This document shows, in pieces, positions 35,651-46,875 of a DNA stretch of 64,000 nt. A model generated the notes under the pieces. That model searched no databases. It was given only the letters and a program-made list of their open reading frames with translations, and was not told the DNA's origin. Position numbers and translations under genes: made by a program. The number at the start of each line of letters is the position of its first letter. Position 1 is the first letter of the stretch. This DNA is from Citrobacter koseri (GTDB taxonomy: Bacteria > Pseudomonadota > Gammaproteobacteria > Enterobacterales > Enterobacteriaceae): assembly GCA_900446925.1 (NCBI GenBank), contig UAVY01000002.1:372001-436000 (forward strand), in the 5' to 3' direction.

Positions 35651-36604
35651 ATGACGGACAAATTGACCTCCCTTCGTCAGTTCACCACCGTGGTGGCCGA
35701 CACCGGAGACATCGCGGCAATGAAGCTGTACCAGCCGCAGGATGCCACAACCAACCCTTCTCTCATTCTTAACGCAGCACAGATCCCGGAATACCGTAAG
35801 CTGATTGACGATGCCGTTGCCTGGGCGAAACAGCAGAGCAGCGATCGCGCGCAGCAGATTGTTGACGCGGCCGACAAGCTGGCGGTGAACATTGGTCTGG
35901 AGATCCTGAAACTGGTCCCTGGCCGTATCTCCACCGAAGTTGACGCTCGTCTGTCCTACGACACCGACGCGTCTATCGCCAAAGCAAAACGCATCATCAA
36001 GCTCTACAACGACGCGGGCATCAGCAACGATCGCATCCTGATCAAACTGGCGTCTACCTGGCAGGGGATTCGTGCTGCTGAACAGCTGGAAAAGGAAGGT
36101 ATCAACTGTAACCTGACTCTGCTGTTCTCCTTCGCGCAGGCGCGTGCTTGTGCGGAAGCGGGCGTATACCTGATCTCTCCGTTCGTGGGCCGTATTCTTG
36201 ACTGGTACAAAGCCAATACCGACAAGAAAGAGTACGCTCCGGCAGAAGATCCGGGCGTGGTTTCCGTTACGGAAATCTACGAATACTACAAACAGCACGG
36301 TTATGAGACAGTGGTGATGGGCGCGAGCTTCCGCAACGTCGGTGAGATTCTGGAGCTGGCGGGTTGCGATCGTCTTACCATCGCTCCGGCGCTGCTGAAA
36401 GAGCTGGCGGAAAGCGAAGGCGCTATCGAACGTAAACTGTCCTTCTCTGGCGAAGTGAAAGCGCGTCCAGAACGCATCACCGAGTCTGAGTTCCTGTGGC
36501 AGCACAACCAGGACCCGATGGCGGTAGACAAACTGGCGGACGGTATCCGTAAGTTTGCTATTGACCAGGAAAAACTGGAAAAAATGATCGGCGATCTGCT
36601 GTAA
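35651..36604 (+). CDS. talB: Transaldolase B
   Basis: 317 residues, intact. Non-oxidative pentose phosphate enzyme exchanging dihydroxyacetone units between sedoheptulose-7-P and glyceraldehyde-3-P. The Schiff-base Lys132 lies in [12 protein letters not shown]. The start is ATG 35651 ([13 protein letters not shown]) with AAAGAG upstream; a longer in-frame opening from 35570 is not conserved. A 10-bp stem hairpin (36611-36640) follows. Confidence 0.97.
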   Translation: MTDKLTSLRQFTTVVADTGDIAAMKLYQPQDATTNPSLILNAAQIPEYRKLIDDAVAWAKQQSSDRAQQIVDAADKLAVNIGLEILKLVPGRISTEVDARLSYDTDASIAKAKRIIKLYNDAGISNDRILIKLASTWQGIRAAEQLEKEGINCNLTLLFSFAQARACAEAGVYLISPFVGRILDWYKANTDKKEYAPAEDPGVVSVTEIYEYYKQHGYETVVMGASFRNVGEILELAGCDRLTIAPALLKELAESEGAIERKLSFSGEVKARPERITESEFLWQHNQDPMAVDKLADGIRKFAIDQEKLEKMIGDLL

Positions 36605-36611
36605 TCATTCG

Positions 36612-36640
36612 GCGTGACCAGACAGGTTTTCTGGTCACGC
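36612..36640 (+). terminator. Hairpin after talB
   Basis: Inverted repeat GCGTGACCAG...CTGGTCACGC with a 9-bp loop. It lacks a good T tract, so it may be a partial terminator or an mRNA-stabilising hairpin. Confidence 0.55.
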
Positions 36641-36718
36641 TACCTCTTCTGAAACCTGTCTGTCCTTTCCTTTGCAGTGTATCATTCTGTTTAACGAGAC
36701 TGTTTAGACGGAATAATC

Positions 36719-37308
36719 ATGAACACCTTACGTATTGGTTTAGTTTCCATTTCTGACCGCGCGTCCAGCGGCGTATACCAGGATAAAGGCATTCCTGCTC
36801 TTGAAGAGTGGCTGGCCTCCGCGCTGACCACCCCTTTTGACGTGCAAACCCGACCTGATCCCGGATGAGCAGGCGATCATTTGAGCAAACGCTGTGTGAG
36901 CTGGTGGATGAAATGAGCTGTCACCTGGTACTGACGACGGGTGGTACGGGGCCGGCGCGTCGTGATGTCACGCCTGACGCGACTCTGGCCGTCGCCGACA
37001 GAGAAATGCCCGGCTTTGGCGAGCAGATGCGCCAGATCAGCCTGCACTTTGTTCCTACGGCGATCCTTTCCCGCCAGGTTGGCGTGATCCGTAAGCAGGC
37101 GCTGATCCTGAACTTACCGGGGCAGCCAAAATCCATCAAAGAGACCCTGGAAGGGGTGAAAGATGCCGAGGGTAAGGTTGTCGTGCCGGGAATTTTCGCA
37201 AGCGTACCGTATTGTGTACAGTTGCTTGAAGGGCCTTATGTGGAAACCGCAGCGGAAGTGGTAGCATCTTTCCGCCCGAAAAATGCCAGACGCGACATAA
37301 ACGCCTGA
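36719..37308 (+). CDS. mog: Molybdopterin adenylyltransferase Mog (two frameshifts)
   Basis: Adenylylates molybdopterin before molybdenum insertion. It begins MNTLRIGLVSISDRASSGVYQDKG and has the MogA/MoeA fold signature LTTGGTGPARRDVTPDATL. The span is 590 nt against 588 for 195 residues. Extra C near 36851 (ACCCGACCTG) and extra T near 36882 (CATTTGAGC) cause the breaks; the corrected sequence QTRLIPDEQAIIEQTLCEL is the normal one. A 77% AT spacer follows before the transporter gene. Confidence 0.93.
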
Positions 37309-37432
37309 AGTTGGCCTTTCTGTGACATAAATTACGCAGGTGGTGGAGTATTGAATTGTTTACGATATAGTAATTTTTGATTTACACATATCGATAAGCG
37401 CCCTCAATAACTCCACTGACTCATGGTTTGCT

Positions 37433-38743
37433 ATGTCACGACACACACGACCTCTGAATCGCCAGGATTATAAGACTCTTTCACTTGCCGCTCTCGGCGG
37501 CGCGCTCGAGTTTTACGACTTCCATCATCTTTGTTTTCTTCGCAGCGGTTGTGGGCGAACTATTTTTCCCCGCCGATATTCCTGAGTGGCTTCGTCAGGT
37601 TCAGACGTTTGGGATCTTCGCCGCCGGTTATCTGGCGCGCCCGCTGGGCGGCATTATCATGGCGCACTTTGGCGATCTGGTAGGGCGCAAGAAGATGTTC
37701 ACCCTGAGTATTCTATTGATGGCTGTTCCAACGCTGGCGATTGCCTACTGCCGACTTACGCCTCAATGGGCATCCTTGCGCCGTTGTTATTGCTGCTGAT
37801 GCGTATTTTGCAAGGCGCAGCGATTGGCGGCGAAGTGCCGGGAGCGTGGGTGTTTGTGGCTGAACATGTGCCGGAGCGCCGTATCGGCATCGCCTGCGGC
37901 ACGCTGACTGCGGGACTGACGGTCGGTATCCTGCTTGGCTCTGTCGTGGCGACGCTGGTGAATACCAGTATGACCCAGCAGGCGGTGCATGATTATGGCT
38001 GGCGTATTCCCTTCCTGCTCGGCGGCGTATTTGGTCTGATTGCGATGTATTTACGTCGTTGGTTGCAGGAAACGCCCATCTTCCTTGAAATGCAGCAGCG
38101 CAAAACGCTCGCGCAGGAATTGCCCGTCAAAGCGGTAGTGGTGAAACATAAAAAAGCGGTGGCGATTTCGATGCTGCTGACCCTGGTTGTTATCGGCCCG
38201 GCATTGTCGTCGTGATTTTGATGTCGCCGGTCTGGTTGCAAAAGCAGTACGGGTTTGCGCCCGCGTTAACTTTACAGGCAAATAGCGTGGCGACCATTAT
38301 GCTGTGCGTGGGATGCCTGCTGGCAGGGGTCATTGTCGATCGGGTTGGCGCCAGCAAAACCTTTATTGTAGGCAGTTTTCTGCTGGCCTGCTCAAGCTGG
38401 ATCTTCTATCACCTGTCTGGCGCGCATCCCGAGCAGTTGTTTTTATTTACGGGCTGGTGGGGCTGTGTGTTGGTGTTGTTGGCGCGGTGCCGTACGTAAT
38501 GGTGCGAGCCTTCCCCGGCGGAAGTGCGTTTCACCGGCATCTCTTTTTCTTACAACCGTCTCGTATGCCATTTTTGGCGGCCTGACGCCAATTGCGGTCA
38601 CCATGTTGATGGGCGTGTCGCCAATGGCGCCGGCCTGGTATGTGCTGGCGTTGTCACTGGTGGGGCTGGGGTTGGGCATCTGGTTGCGACAGGATATTTA
38701 TTATCGCGATGCGGATGTGCAGGCAGAATTACAACAGCTGTAA
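37433..38743 (+). CDS. MHS-type MFS transporter (organic acid/osmolyte:H+ symporter), frameshifted
   Basis: Roughly 436 codons, about twelve hydrophobic segments. The metabolite:H+ symporter (KgtP/ProP/ShiA) subfamily is indicated by GALEFYDF near the N-terminus, AGYLARPLGGIIMAHFGDLVGRKKMF in the loop 2-3 region, and GGEVPGAWVFVAEHVP in TM4-5. The substrate cannot be read from sequence; dicarboxylates, shikimate, proline or betaine are family precedents. Start ATG 37433. About six run-length indels (near 37521, 37748, 38198, 38452, 38516 and 38562) break it. It has no counterpart at this place in E. coli and converges with satP. Confidence 0.8.
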
Positions 38744-38778
38744 AAAATTATCCCCCCGGTCGGGGGGATAACGGAAGA

Positions 38779-39346
38779 TTAGTGCGCTTCACCGATTGGC
38801 AGGATGGTGCGGCCAAACTGTTCGTTCAGCACTTCGCCCATCGCCAGGTAAATGGCGCTGGCGCCACACACTAAGCCAATCCAACCTGCAACGTGGATCA
38901 CCGCTTCATTACCTGCGATGTTGCCGAAGGCCAACAGGGCGAACAGTACGGTCAGGCTCAGGAAGACAAACTGTAGCGCGCGAGCGGCTTTCAGCGTGCC
39001 AAAGAACATGAACAGTGTGAACACGCCCCACAGCCCCAGGTAGGCGCCCAGGAACTGCGCGTTCGGCGCTTCTGTCAGACCCATTTTCGGCATTAACAGG
39101 ATCGCGACCAGCGTCAGCCAGAAAGAACCGTAAGAGGTAAATGCGGTTAAGCCGAAGGTGTTGCCTTTTTTGTATTCCAGCAGGCCAGCAAAAAATTTGC
39201 GCGATACCGCCGTAGAAAATGCCCATCGCCAGAATAATGCCGTCTAAAGCGAAGAAACCCGCGTTGTGCAGGTTAAGCAGAATGGTGGTCATGCCGAAGC
39301 CCATCAGGCCCAGCGGAGCCGGGTTAGCCAACTTAGTGTTGCCCAT
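38779..39346 (-). CDS. satP: Succinate-acetate/proton symporter SatP (one frameshift)
   Basis: AceTr family, six transmembrane helices, 188 residues. The family signature [18 protein letters not shown] is at the N-terminus. The span is 568 nt against 567. A T run one base too long near 39197 (coding ATTTTTTGCTGG) breaks the frame at AQIFAGLLEY. A CRP-type site lies 139 bp upstream, consistent with catabolite control of acetate uptake in E. coli. Confidence 0.94.
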
Positions 39347-39484
39347 AATTCCTCAAAATCATCATTAATCGAATGGTGAAATAGTTTCCCCGAACAACCG
39401 ATACCGTATTCGGGGCGCGGCATGATAATCAGGGGAATAGAGGCTGTCTATGATCTAATAGGGGGAAAATGAAATATTTCCCCT

Positions 39485-39500
39485 TGTGATGACGATCACG
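39485..39500. promoter_or_regulatory. CRP-binding site upstream of satP
   Basis: TGTGATGACGATCACG matches the CRP consensus TGTGA-N6-TCACA in all ten core positions except the last base. The position suits activation of satP. Confidence 0.7.
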
Positions 39501-39599
39501 GAAGAAAAAGGCTTAACCGTCGCGCTGGCAGAGGTGTTTTCCATATGCCCGGTGAAGAAAATTATCGTTTTTCGCAAAAAAAAATTTTTTCATGCCCCC

Positions 39600-39628
39600 C
39601 CTTGATGACGTGGGTTACGACCCCATCT
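39600..39628 (+). promoter_or_regulatory. Sigma-32 heat-shock promoter of dnaK
   Basis: -35 CCTTGAT (39600-39606) and -10 CCCCATCT (39621-39628), about 14 bp apart, fit the heat-shock consensus CTTGAA / CCCCATNT. The segment is nearly identical to E. coli dnaK P1. Confidence 0.92.
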
Positions 39629-39751
39629 TGTAGTCAACCGCAGTGAGTGAGTCTGAAAAAAAACGATTCAGGGTAGTTGGAAACCGCACGTTTCGCCCTT
39701 ATTACAGATTCACAACCACATGATGACCGAATTTTTAGTGGAGACGTTTAG

Positions 39752-41670
39752 ATGGGTAAAATTATTGGTATCGACCTGGGTACTACCAACTCTTGTGTAG
39801 CGATTATGGATGGCACAACTGCACGTGTGCTGGAGAACGCCGAGGGCGATCGCACCACGCCTTCTATCATTGCTTATACCCAGGATGGTGAAACTCTGGT
39901 TGGTCAGCCGGCTAAACGTCAGGCAGTGACAAACCCGCAAAACACCCTGTTTGCGATTAAACGCCTGATTGGCCGCCGCTTCCAGGACGAAGAAGTTCAG
40001 CGTGACGTTTCCATCATGCCGTACAAAATCATCGGCGCCGATAACGGCGACGCATGGCTTGATGTGAAAGGTCAGAAAATGGCACCGCCGCAGATCTCTG
40101 CTGAAGTGCTGAAAAAAATGAAGAAAACCGCAGAAGATTACCTGGGCGAAACCGGTAACTGAAGCTGTTATCACCGTACCTGCTTACTTCAACGATGCTC
40201 AGCGTCAGGCAACGAAAGATGCCGGTCGTATCGCAGGTCTGGAAGTAAAACGTATCATCAACGAACCAACCGCCGCCGCGCTGGCTTATGGTCTGGATAA
40301 AGAAGTCGGCAACCGTACTATCGCGGTTTACGACCTCGGTGGTGGTACTTTCGATATCTCTATTATCGAAATCGACGAAGTTGACGGCGAAAAAACCTTC
40401 GAAGTTCTGGCAACCAACGGTGATACCCACCTGGGTGGTGAAGACTTCGACAGCCGTATGATCAACTACCTGGTTGAAGAATTTAAGAAAGATCAGGGCA
40501 TTGACCTGCGTAACGACCCGCTGGCGATGCAGCGTCTGAAAGAAGCGGCAGAAAAAGCGAAAATCGAGCTTTCTTCCGCACAGCAGACCGACGTGAACCT
40601 GCCGTACATCACCGCAGATGCCACCGGTCCGAAACACATGAACATCAAAGTGACTCGCGCGAAACTGGAAAGCCTGGTCGAAGACCTGGTGAACCGTTCC
40701 ATTGAGCCGCTGAAAGTCGCGTTGCAGGATGCTGGCCTGTCCGTATCTGATATCAACGACGTTATCCTCGTTGGTGGTCAGACGCGTATGCCGATGGTGC
40801 AGAAAAAAGTGGCGGAGTTCTTGGCAAAGAACCGCGTAAAGACGTTAACCCGGGACGAAGCTGTTGCTATCGGCGCAGCGGTGCAGGGCGGCGTACTGAC
40901 CGGTGATGTGAAAGACGTTCTGCTGCTGGACGTTACCCCGCTGTCTCTGGGTATCGAAACCATGGGCGGCGTAATGACGGCGCTGATCAGCAAAAACACC
41001 ACTATCCCGACCAAGCACAGCCAGGTGTTCTCTACCGCTGAAGACAACCAGTCTGCGGTAACCATCCATGTGTTGCAGGGTGAGCGTAAACGCGCGTCTG
41101 ATAACAAATCTCTGGTCAGTTCAACCTGGATGGCATCAACCCGGCGCCGCGCGGTATGCCGCAGATCGAAGTCACCTTTGATATCGATGCTGACGGTATC
41201 CTGCACGTTTCCGCGAAAGACAAAAACAGCGGTAAAGAGCAGAAGATCACCATCAAGGCTTCTTCTGGTCTGAACGAGGACGAAATTCAGAAATGGTTCG
41301 CGATGCTGAAGCGAAACGCAGAATCTGACCGTAAGTTCGAAGAGCTGGTTCAGACCGCGCAACCAGGGCGACCATCTGCTGCACAGCACGCGTAAGCAGG
41401 TTGAAGAAGCGGGCGATCAGCTGCCAGCAGACGACAAAACGGCTATCGAGTCTGCACTGAGCGCGGCTGGAAACGGCGCTGAAAGGCGAAGACAAAGCGG
41501 CTATCGAAGCGAAAATGCAGGAACTGGCGCAGGCTTCCCAGAAACTGATGGAAATCGCTCAGCAGCAGCATGCACAGCAGCAGGCTGGCGGCGCTGACGC
41601 TTCTGCAAACAACGCGAAAGATGACGATGTTGTCGACGCTGAGTTTGAAGAAGTGAAAGACAAAAAATAA
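39752..41670 (+). CDS. dnaK: Chaperone DnaK (Hsp70), about eight indels
   Basis: 638-residue Hsp70. Nucleotide-binding domain starts [20 protein letters not shown]; phosphate loop [28 protein letters not shown]; then the substrate-binding domain and a Gln/Ala-rich lid ending EFEEVKDKK. The span is 1919 nt against 1917. Indels near 40149 (A+), 40818 (T-), 40852 (G+), 41116 (G-), 41290 (A-), 41312 (A+), 41356 (C+) and 41466 (G+) are all run-length changes. An Hsp70 with eight independent frameshifts would not be maintained in a living strain together with intact neighbours, which supports sequencing error. Confidence 0.95.
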
Positions 41671-41696
41671 TCGCCCTTTGAACGGGTAAAATACTG

Positions 41697-41729
41697 GCAC
41701 GGGCGAAGAGGGTTCCTCTCCGCCCGTGC
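41697..41729 (+). ncRNA. Long hairpin in the dnaK-dnaJ gap (Tpke11-like position)
   Basis: GCACGGGCG pairs with CGCCCGTGC, then AGAGG with CCTCT around a short loop: a 14-pair stem. It occupies most of the 87-bp dnaK-dnaJ gap, where E. coli Tpke11 small RNA was reported. It may be an RNA-processing or partial-termination element setting the DnaK:DnaJ ratio. Confidence 0.4.
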
Positions 41730-41757
41730 ACGCATGTTAGGGGCAGATAAAAACAAG

Positions 41758-42894
41758 ATGGCTAAGCAAGACTATTACGAGATTTTAGGCGTTTCCAAAA
41801 CAGCGGAAGAGCGTGAAATCAAAAAGGCGTACAAGCGCCTGGCCATGAAATATCACCCGGACCGTAACCAGGGTGATAAAGAGGCCGAGGCCAAGTTCAA
41901 AGAGATCAAGGAAGCCTACGAAGTTCTGACCGATGCGCAAAAACGTGCGGCATACGATCAGTACGGGCACGCCGCGTTTGAACAGGGCGGTGGTGGATTT
42001 GGCGGCGGCTTCGGCGGCGGCGCTGACTTCAGCGATATCTTTGGTGACGTTTTCGGCGATATCTTTGGCGGCGGACGTGGTCGTCAGCGCGCAGCGCGTG
42101 GTGCTGATTTACGTTACAACATGGATCTCACCCTGGAAGAAGCCGTACGTGGCGTGACCAAAGAGATCCGTATTCCAACGCTGGAAGAGTGCGACGTTTG
42201 CCACGGTAGCGGTGCGAAAGCAGGTACTCAGCCGCAGACCTGTCCAACCTGTCATGGCTCCGGTCAGGTGCAGATGCGTCAGGGCTTCTTCGCCGTGCAG
42301 CAAACCTGCCCGCACTGTCAGGGGCGCGGTACGCTGATTAAAGATCCGTGCAACAAATGCCACGGTCATGGCCGCGTAGAGAAAACCAAAACCCTGTCGG
42401 TTAAAATCCCGGCGGGTGTGGACACCGGCGATCGTATTCGTCTCTCCGGCGAAGGTGAAGCGGGCGAACATGGCGCGCCAGCGGGCGATCTGTACGTTCA
42501 GGTGCAGGTGAAGCAGCACCCGATCTTCGAGCGTGAAGGCAACAACCTGTATTGCGAAGTGCCGATTAACTTTGCAATGGCGGCGCTGGGCGGCGAGATT
42601 GAAGTCCCGACGCTGGATGGCCGTGTGAAGTTGAAAGTGCCGCACGAAACGCAAACCGGCAAGCTGTTCCGTATGCGCGGAAGAGGCGTGAAATCCGTAC
42701 GCGGCGGCGCGCAGGGCGATCTGCTGTGCCGTGTTGTGGTCGAAACGCCGGTAGGTCTGAACGAGAAGCAGAAGCAGTTGCTGAAAGATCTGCAAGAAAG
42801 CTTCGGCGGCCCGACAGGTGGAGAAAAACAGTCCACGTTCGAAGAGTTTCTTCGACCGGCGTGAAGAAGTTCTTTGACCGATTTGACGCGTTAA
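41758..42894 (+). CDS. dnaJ: Co-chaperone DnaJ (C-terminal frameshifts)
   Basis: Type I Hsp40. J domain with HPD at 33-35, then a Gly/Phe-rich linker (about 76-110), four CXXCXGXG zinc motifs ([32 protein letters not shown]) and the substrate-binding C-terminal domains. Corrected length is 377 residues. The first 360 codons are intact; three run extensions near 42812 (G), 42857 (C) and 42878 (C) scramble the tail, which should read ...GVKKFFDDLTR and stop at 42892-42894. Start ATG 41758 rather than an upstream in-frame ATG at 41734. Confidence 0.95.
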
Positions 42895-42917
42895 TCACCG
42901 CTGTCACATTGCATAAA

Positions 42918-42950
42918 AAGCCCGGGATTGCACAATCCCGGGCTTTTTTT
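42918..42950 (+). terminator. dnaKJ terminator
   Basis: AGCCCGGGATTG/CAATCCCGGGCT is a perfect 12-bp stem followed by a seven-T run: a strong intrinsic terminator. Confidence 0.95.
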
Positions 42951-43078
42951 GTTTGTCGGCGGCGATTATCTTATTTCGTAAAAACCGAACATTTCACCAT
43001 AAATAATCTAATTTTAACGATAGATCATGCGAGGTAAGATAGATGCCACGAGGTTTGATTATATTGAGAGAATAAAAA

Positions 43079-44246
43079 GTGAAACACCTGCATCGTTTTT
43101 TTAGCAGTGATGCCTCCGGGGGCATCATTCTCATTATCGCCGCCGTGCTGGCCATGCTGATGGCGAACAGCGGATTTACCAGCGGATGGTATCACGCCTT
43201 TCTGGAGACGCCCGTTCAGCTGCGGGTTGGGGCGCTTGAGATTAACAAAAATATGCTGCTGTGGATCAACGACGCGCTAATGGCGGTATTTTTCCTGCTG
43301 ATTGGTCTGGAGGTCAAGCGTGAGCTTATGCAGGGCTCGCTGGCCAGTTTACGTCAGGCGGCGTTTCCGGTGATTGCCGCCATTGGCGGTATGATTGTCC
43401 CGGCGCTGCTCTATCTGGCTTTTAACTATTCCGACCCGATTACGCGCGAAGGCTGGGCGATCCCGGCGGCAACGGATATTGCTTTTGCGCTGGGCGTATT
43501 GGCCTTGCTGGGCAGCAGGGTGCCGCTGGCGTTGAAGATATTCCTGATGGCGCTGGCTATTATTGACGATCTGGGCGCGATTGTGATCATTGCGCTGTTC
43601 TACACCAGCGATCTTTCGATGGTCTCACTGGGGGTTGCGGCATTTGCGATTGTGCTTCTGGCCGTGCTGAACCTGTGTGATGTCAGACGAACAGGGGTTT
43701 ATATCCTGGTCGGCGTGGTGCTGTGGACTGCCGTATTGAAATCTGGCGTTCATGCCACTCTTGCCGGGGTGATCGTCGGCTTCTTCATCCCATTGAAGGA
43801 GAAGCATGGTCGTTCTCCGGCGAAGCGTCTGGAACATGTGCTGCACCCGTGGGTGGCGTATCTGATTCTGCCGCTGTTCGCCTTCGCCAATGCGGGCGTC
43901 TCGCTACAGGGGGTAACGCTTGACGGGCTGACCTCAATACTCCCGCTGGGAATCATTGCCGGGTTGCTGATCGGTAAACCGCTGGGGGATTAGCCTGTTT
44001 TGCTGGCTGGCGCTGCGTCTCAAACTGGCGAAGCTGCCGGAAGGAACACGTTTTCAGCAAATAATGGCGGTCGGTATTCTGTGCGGGATCGGTTTTACGA
44101 TGTCGATTTTCATCGCCAGTCTGGCGTTTGGTAGTGTAGATCCGGCACTGATTAACTGGGCGAAGCTGGGTATTTTGATTGGTTCTCTGCTTTCGGCAGT
44201 GATCGGCTATAGCTGGTTACGTACACGTTTAAGCCCGGTGGTCTGA
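43079..44246 (+). CDS. nhaA: Na+/H+ antiporter NhaA (one frameshift)
   Basis: 388 residues, twelve transmembrane helices; exports Na+ or Li+ for 2 H+ and is activated at alkaline pH. The ion-binding pair Asp163-Asp164 (AIIDDLGAI) is present, as is the TM4/TM11 crossing region ([14 protein letters not shown]). GTG start at 43079. The span is 1168 nt against 1167. A G run one too long near 43988 (CTGGGGGATTAGC) breaks the frame at KPLGISLFCW. It follows dnaJ directly, without the fimbrial or chitinase genes S. enterica has here. Confidence 0.95.
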
Positions 44247-44312
44247 GCGGGGAGAGGGGTGGGGGGCTGATGTGGCCCCCCCTTGCGACACAAATCAGGG
44301 AGAGGAGTGAGC

Positions 44313-45211
44313 ATGTCTCATATTAACTACAACCACCTTTATTATTTTTGGCATGTGTATAAAGAAGGTTCCGTTGTCGGGGCGGCAGAAGCGCTTTACC
44401 TGACGCCGCAAACTATCACCGGTCAGATCAAAGCCCTTGAGGAGCGCTTGCAGGGAAAATTATTCAAGCGTAAAGGGCGTGGGCTGGAGCCCAGTGAATT
44501 AGGGGAACTGGTGTTTCGCTATGCGGACAAAATGTTTACCTTAAGCCAGGAAATGCTGGATATCGTTAACTACCGCAAAGAGTCTAATCTGCTGTTTGAT
44601 GTCGGCGTGGCGGATGCGTTGTCAAAACGTCTGGTCAGCAATGTGCTGGACGCGGGCCGTGGTTGACGACGAACAAATTCATTTGCGCTGTTTTGAATCC
44701 ACCCATGAGATGCTGCTTGAGCAGCTTAGCCAGCATAAGCTGGATATGATTATCTCGGATTGCCCAATCGACTCTACTCAGCAGGAAGGGCTGTTTTCGG
44801 TGAAGATAGGTGAATGCAGTGTGAGCTTCTGGTGTACGAAACCGCTGCCTGCAAAAACCTTCCCGGCGTGTCTGGAAGAGCGTCGGCTGCTGATCCCTGG
44901 CCGTCGCTCTATGCTCGGTCGCAAATTATTAAACTGGTTTAATTCGCAGGGCTTAAACGTCGAAATCCTCGGCGAGTTTGATGATGCGGCGCTGATGAAA
45001 GCGTGTTGGCGCTACCCACAATGCGATTTTCGTCGCGCCGACGCTCTATGCGCATGACTTTTACGCCGATGAGTCGATCGTTGAGATTGGCCGTGTGGAA
45101 AACGTCATGGAAGAGTACCACGCCATTTTTGCCGAGAGGATGATTCAGCACCCGGCCGTACAGCGCATTTGTCACGCGGATTACTCGGCGCTATTTAGCC
45201 ACAAAGGGTAA
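44313..45211 (+). CDS. nhaR: LysR-type activator NhaR (two frameshifts)
   Basis: LysR-family regulator that activates nhaA in response to Na+. N-terminal winged helix-turn-helix ([32 protein letters not shown] region, about 4-40), then a type-2 periplasmic-binding-like effector domain. The span is 899 nt against 897 for 298 residues. Extensions near 44657 (G, GACGCGGGCC) and 45007 (T, GCGTGTTGGCGC) cause the breaks. Start ATG 44313 follows AGAGGAG, 66 bp after nhaA, so the two are probably co-transcribed. Confidence 0.94.
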
Positions 45212-45216
45212 GCGCT

Positions 45217-45251
45217 ACAGGCCGGATAAGGCGTTTGCCCGCCATCCGGCA
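45217..45251. repeat. REP between nhaR and rpsT
   Basis: A single REP hairpin (GGCCGGATAAGGCG...CCATCCGGC) lies between convergent nhaR and rpsT. Confidence 0.85.
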
Positions 45252-45255
45252 GACA

Positions 45256-45284
45256 TAAAAAAACCCGCTTGCGCGGGCTTTTTT
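45256..45284. terminator. rpsT terminator (bidirectional)
   Basis: AACCCGC TTGC GCGGGCTT hairpin with seven As on the left and six Ts on the right, so it serves rpsT (minus) and nhaR (plus). Confidence 0.9.
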
Positions 45285-45308
45285 ACAAAGCTGATAACAA
45301 GCGGGCGA

Positions 45309-45900
<592 letters not shown>

Positions 45901-46838
45901 ATGAAGCTGATACGCGGCATACATAATCTCAGTCAGGCCCGCATGGGTGTGTGCTGACTATTGGTAATTTCGACGGTGTGCATCGTGGCCATCGTGCATT
46001 GCTGCAGGGCTTGCGGGAAGAAGGGCGCAAGCGGGGTTTACCGGTGATGGTAATGATTTTCGAACCGCAGCCTCTGGAACTCTTCGCTACGGAAAAGGCC
46101 CCTGCGCGCCTGACCCGCCTGCGGGAAAAACTGCGTTACCTGGCGGAATGCGGCGTGGACTACGTGCTGTGCGTACGCTTCGATCGCCGCTTTGCCGCCC
46201 TGACCGCACAAAACTTTATCAGCGATCTGCTGGTGAAGCGTCTCGGCGTGCGGTTCCTCGCTGTCGGTGATGATTTCCGTTTTGGCGCTGGTCGCGAAGG
46301 CGATTTCTTGTTATTACAGAAAGCCGGAGCGGAGTACGGTTTTGACATCACCAACACGCAGACCTTTTGCGAAGGTGGCGTACGAATCAGCAGTACGGCC
46401 GTGCGTCAGGCGCTGGCGGAGGACAACCTGCCGCTGGCTGAAAGTTTGCTGGGGCATCCGTTTACCATCTCCGGGCGTGTCGTCCACGGCGATGAGTTAG
46501 GGCGCACCATTGGTTTCCCGACGGCGAATTTACCGCTGCGTCGTCAGGTCTCCCCGGTAAAAGGGGTTTATGCGGTGGAAGTGATGGGGCTGGGTGATAA
46601 ACCCATGCCTGGCGTTGCCAATATTGGCACGCGTCCAACAGTGGCAGGCGTACGCCAACAGTTAGAAGTGCATCTGCTGGACGTTGTAATGGACCTCTAT
46701 GGTCGCCATATAGATGTAATACTGCGTAAAAAAATACGCAACGAACAGCGATTCGCATCGCTGGATGAACTAAAAGCGCAGATTGCGCGTGATGAGTTAA
46801 CTGCCCGCGATTTTTTTGGGCTATCAAAACCGGCTTAA
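45901..46838 (+). CDS. ribF: Bifunctional riboflavin kinase / FAD synthetase RibF (N-terminal frameshift)
   Basis: Makes FMN from riboflavin and FAD from FMN; essential. The FAD synthetase domain has the nucleotidyltransferase motif [16 protein letters not shown], and the C-terminal riboflavin kinase domain has the GFPTAN motif. Start ATG 45901 ([12 protein letters not shown]). The span is 938 nt against 939 for 312 residues. A G is missing near 45945 (CGCATGGGTGTG), splitting the start from the rest. Upstream of ileS with 37 bp between. Confidence 0.94.
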
Positions 46839-46875
46839 TGCCTATACGAGTTTTAAATACGGAACCGAGAATCTG

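Larger units (their letters stand above)
39347..39751. other. satP/dnaK divergent control region
   Basis: 405 bp with a CRP-like site at 39485-39500 and the sigma-32 promoter of dnaK at 39600-39628. The yaaW and yaaI genes found here in E. coli are absent, and I see no gene remnant. Confidence 0.75.
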
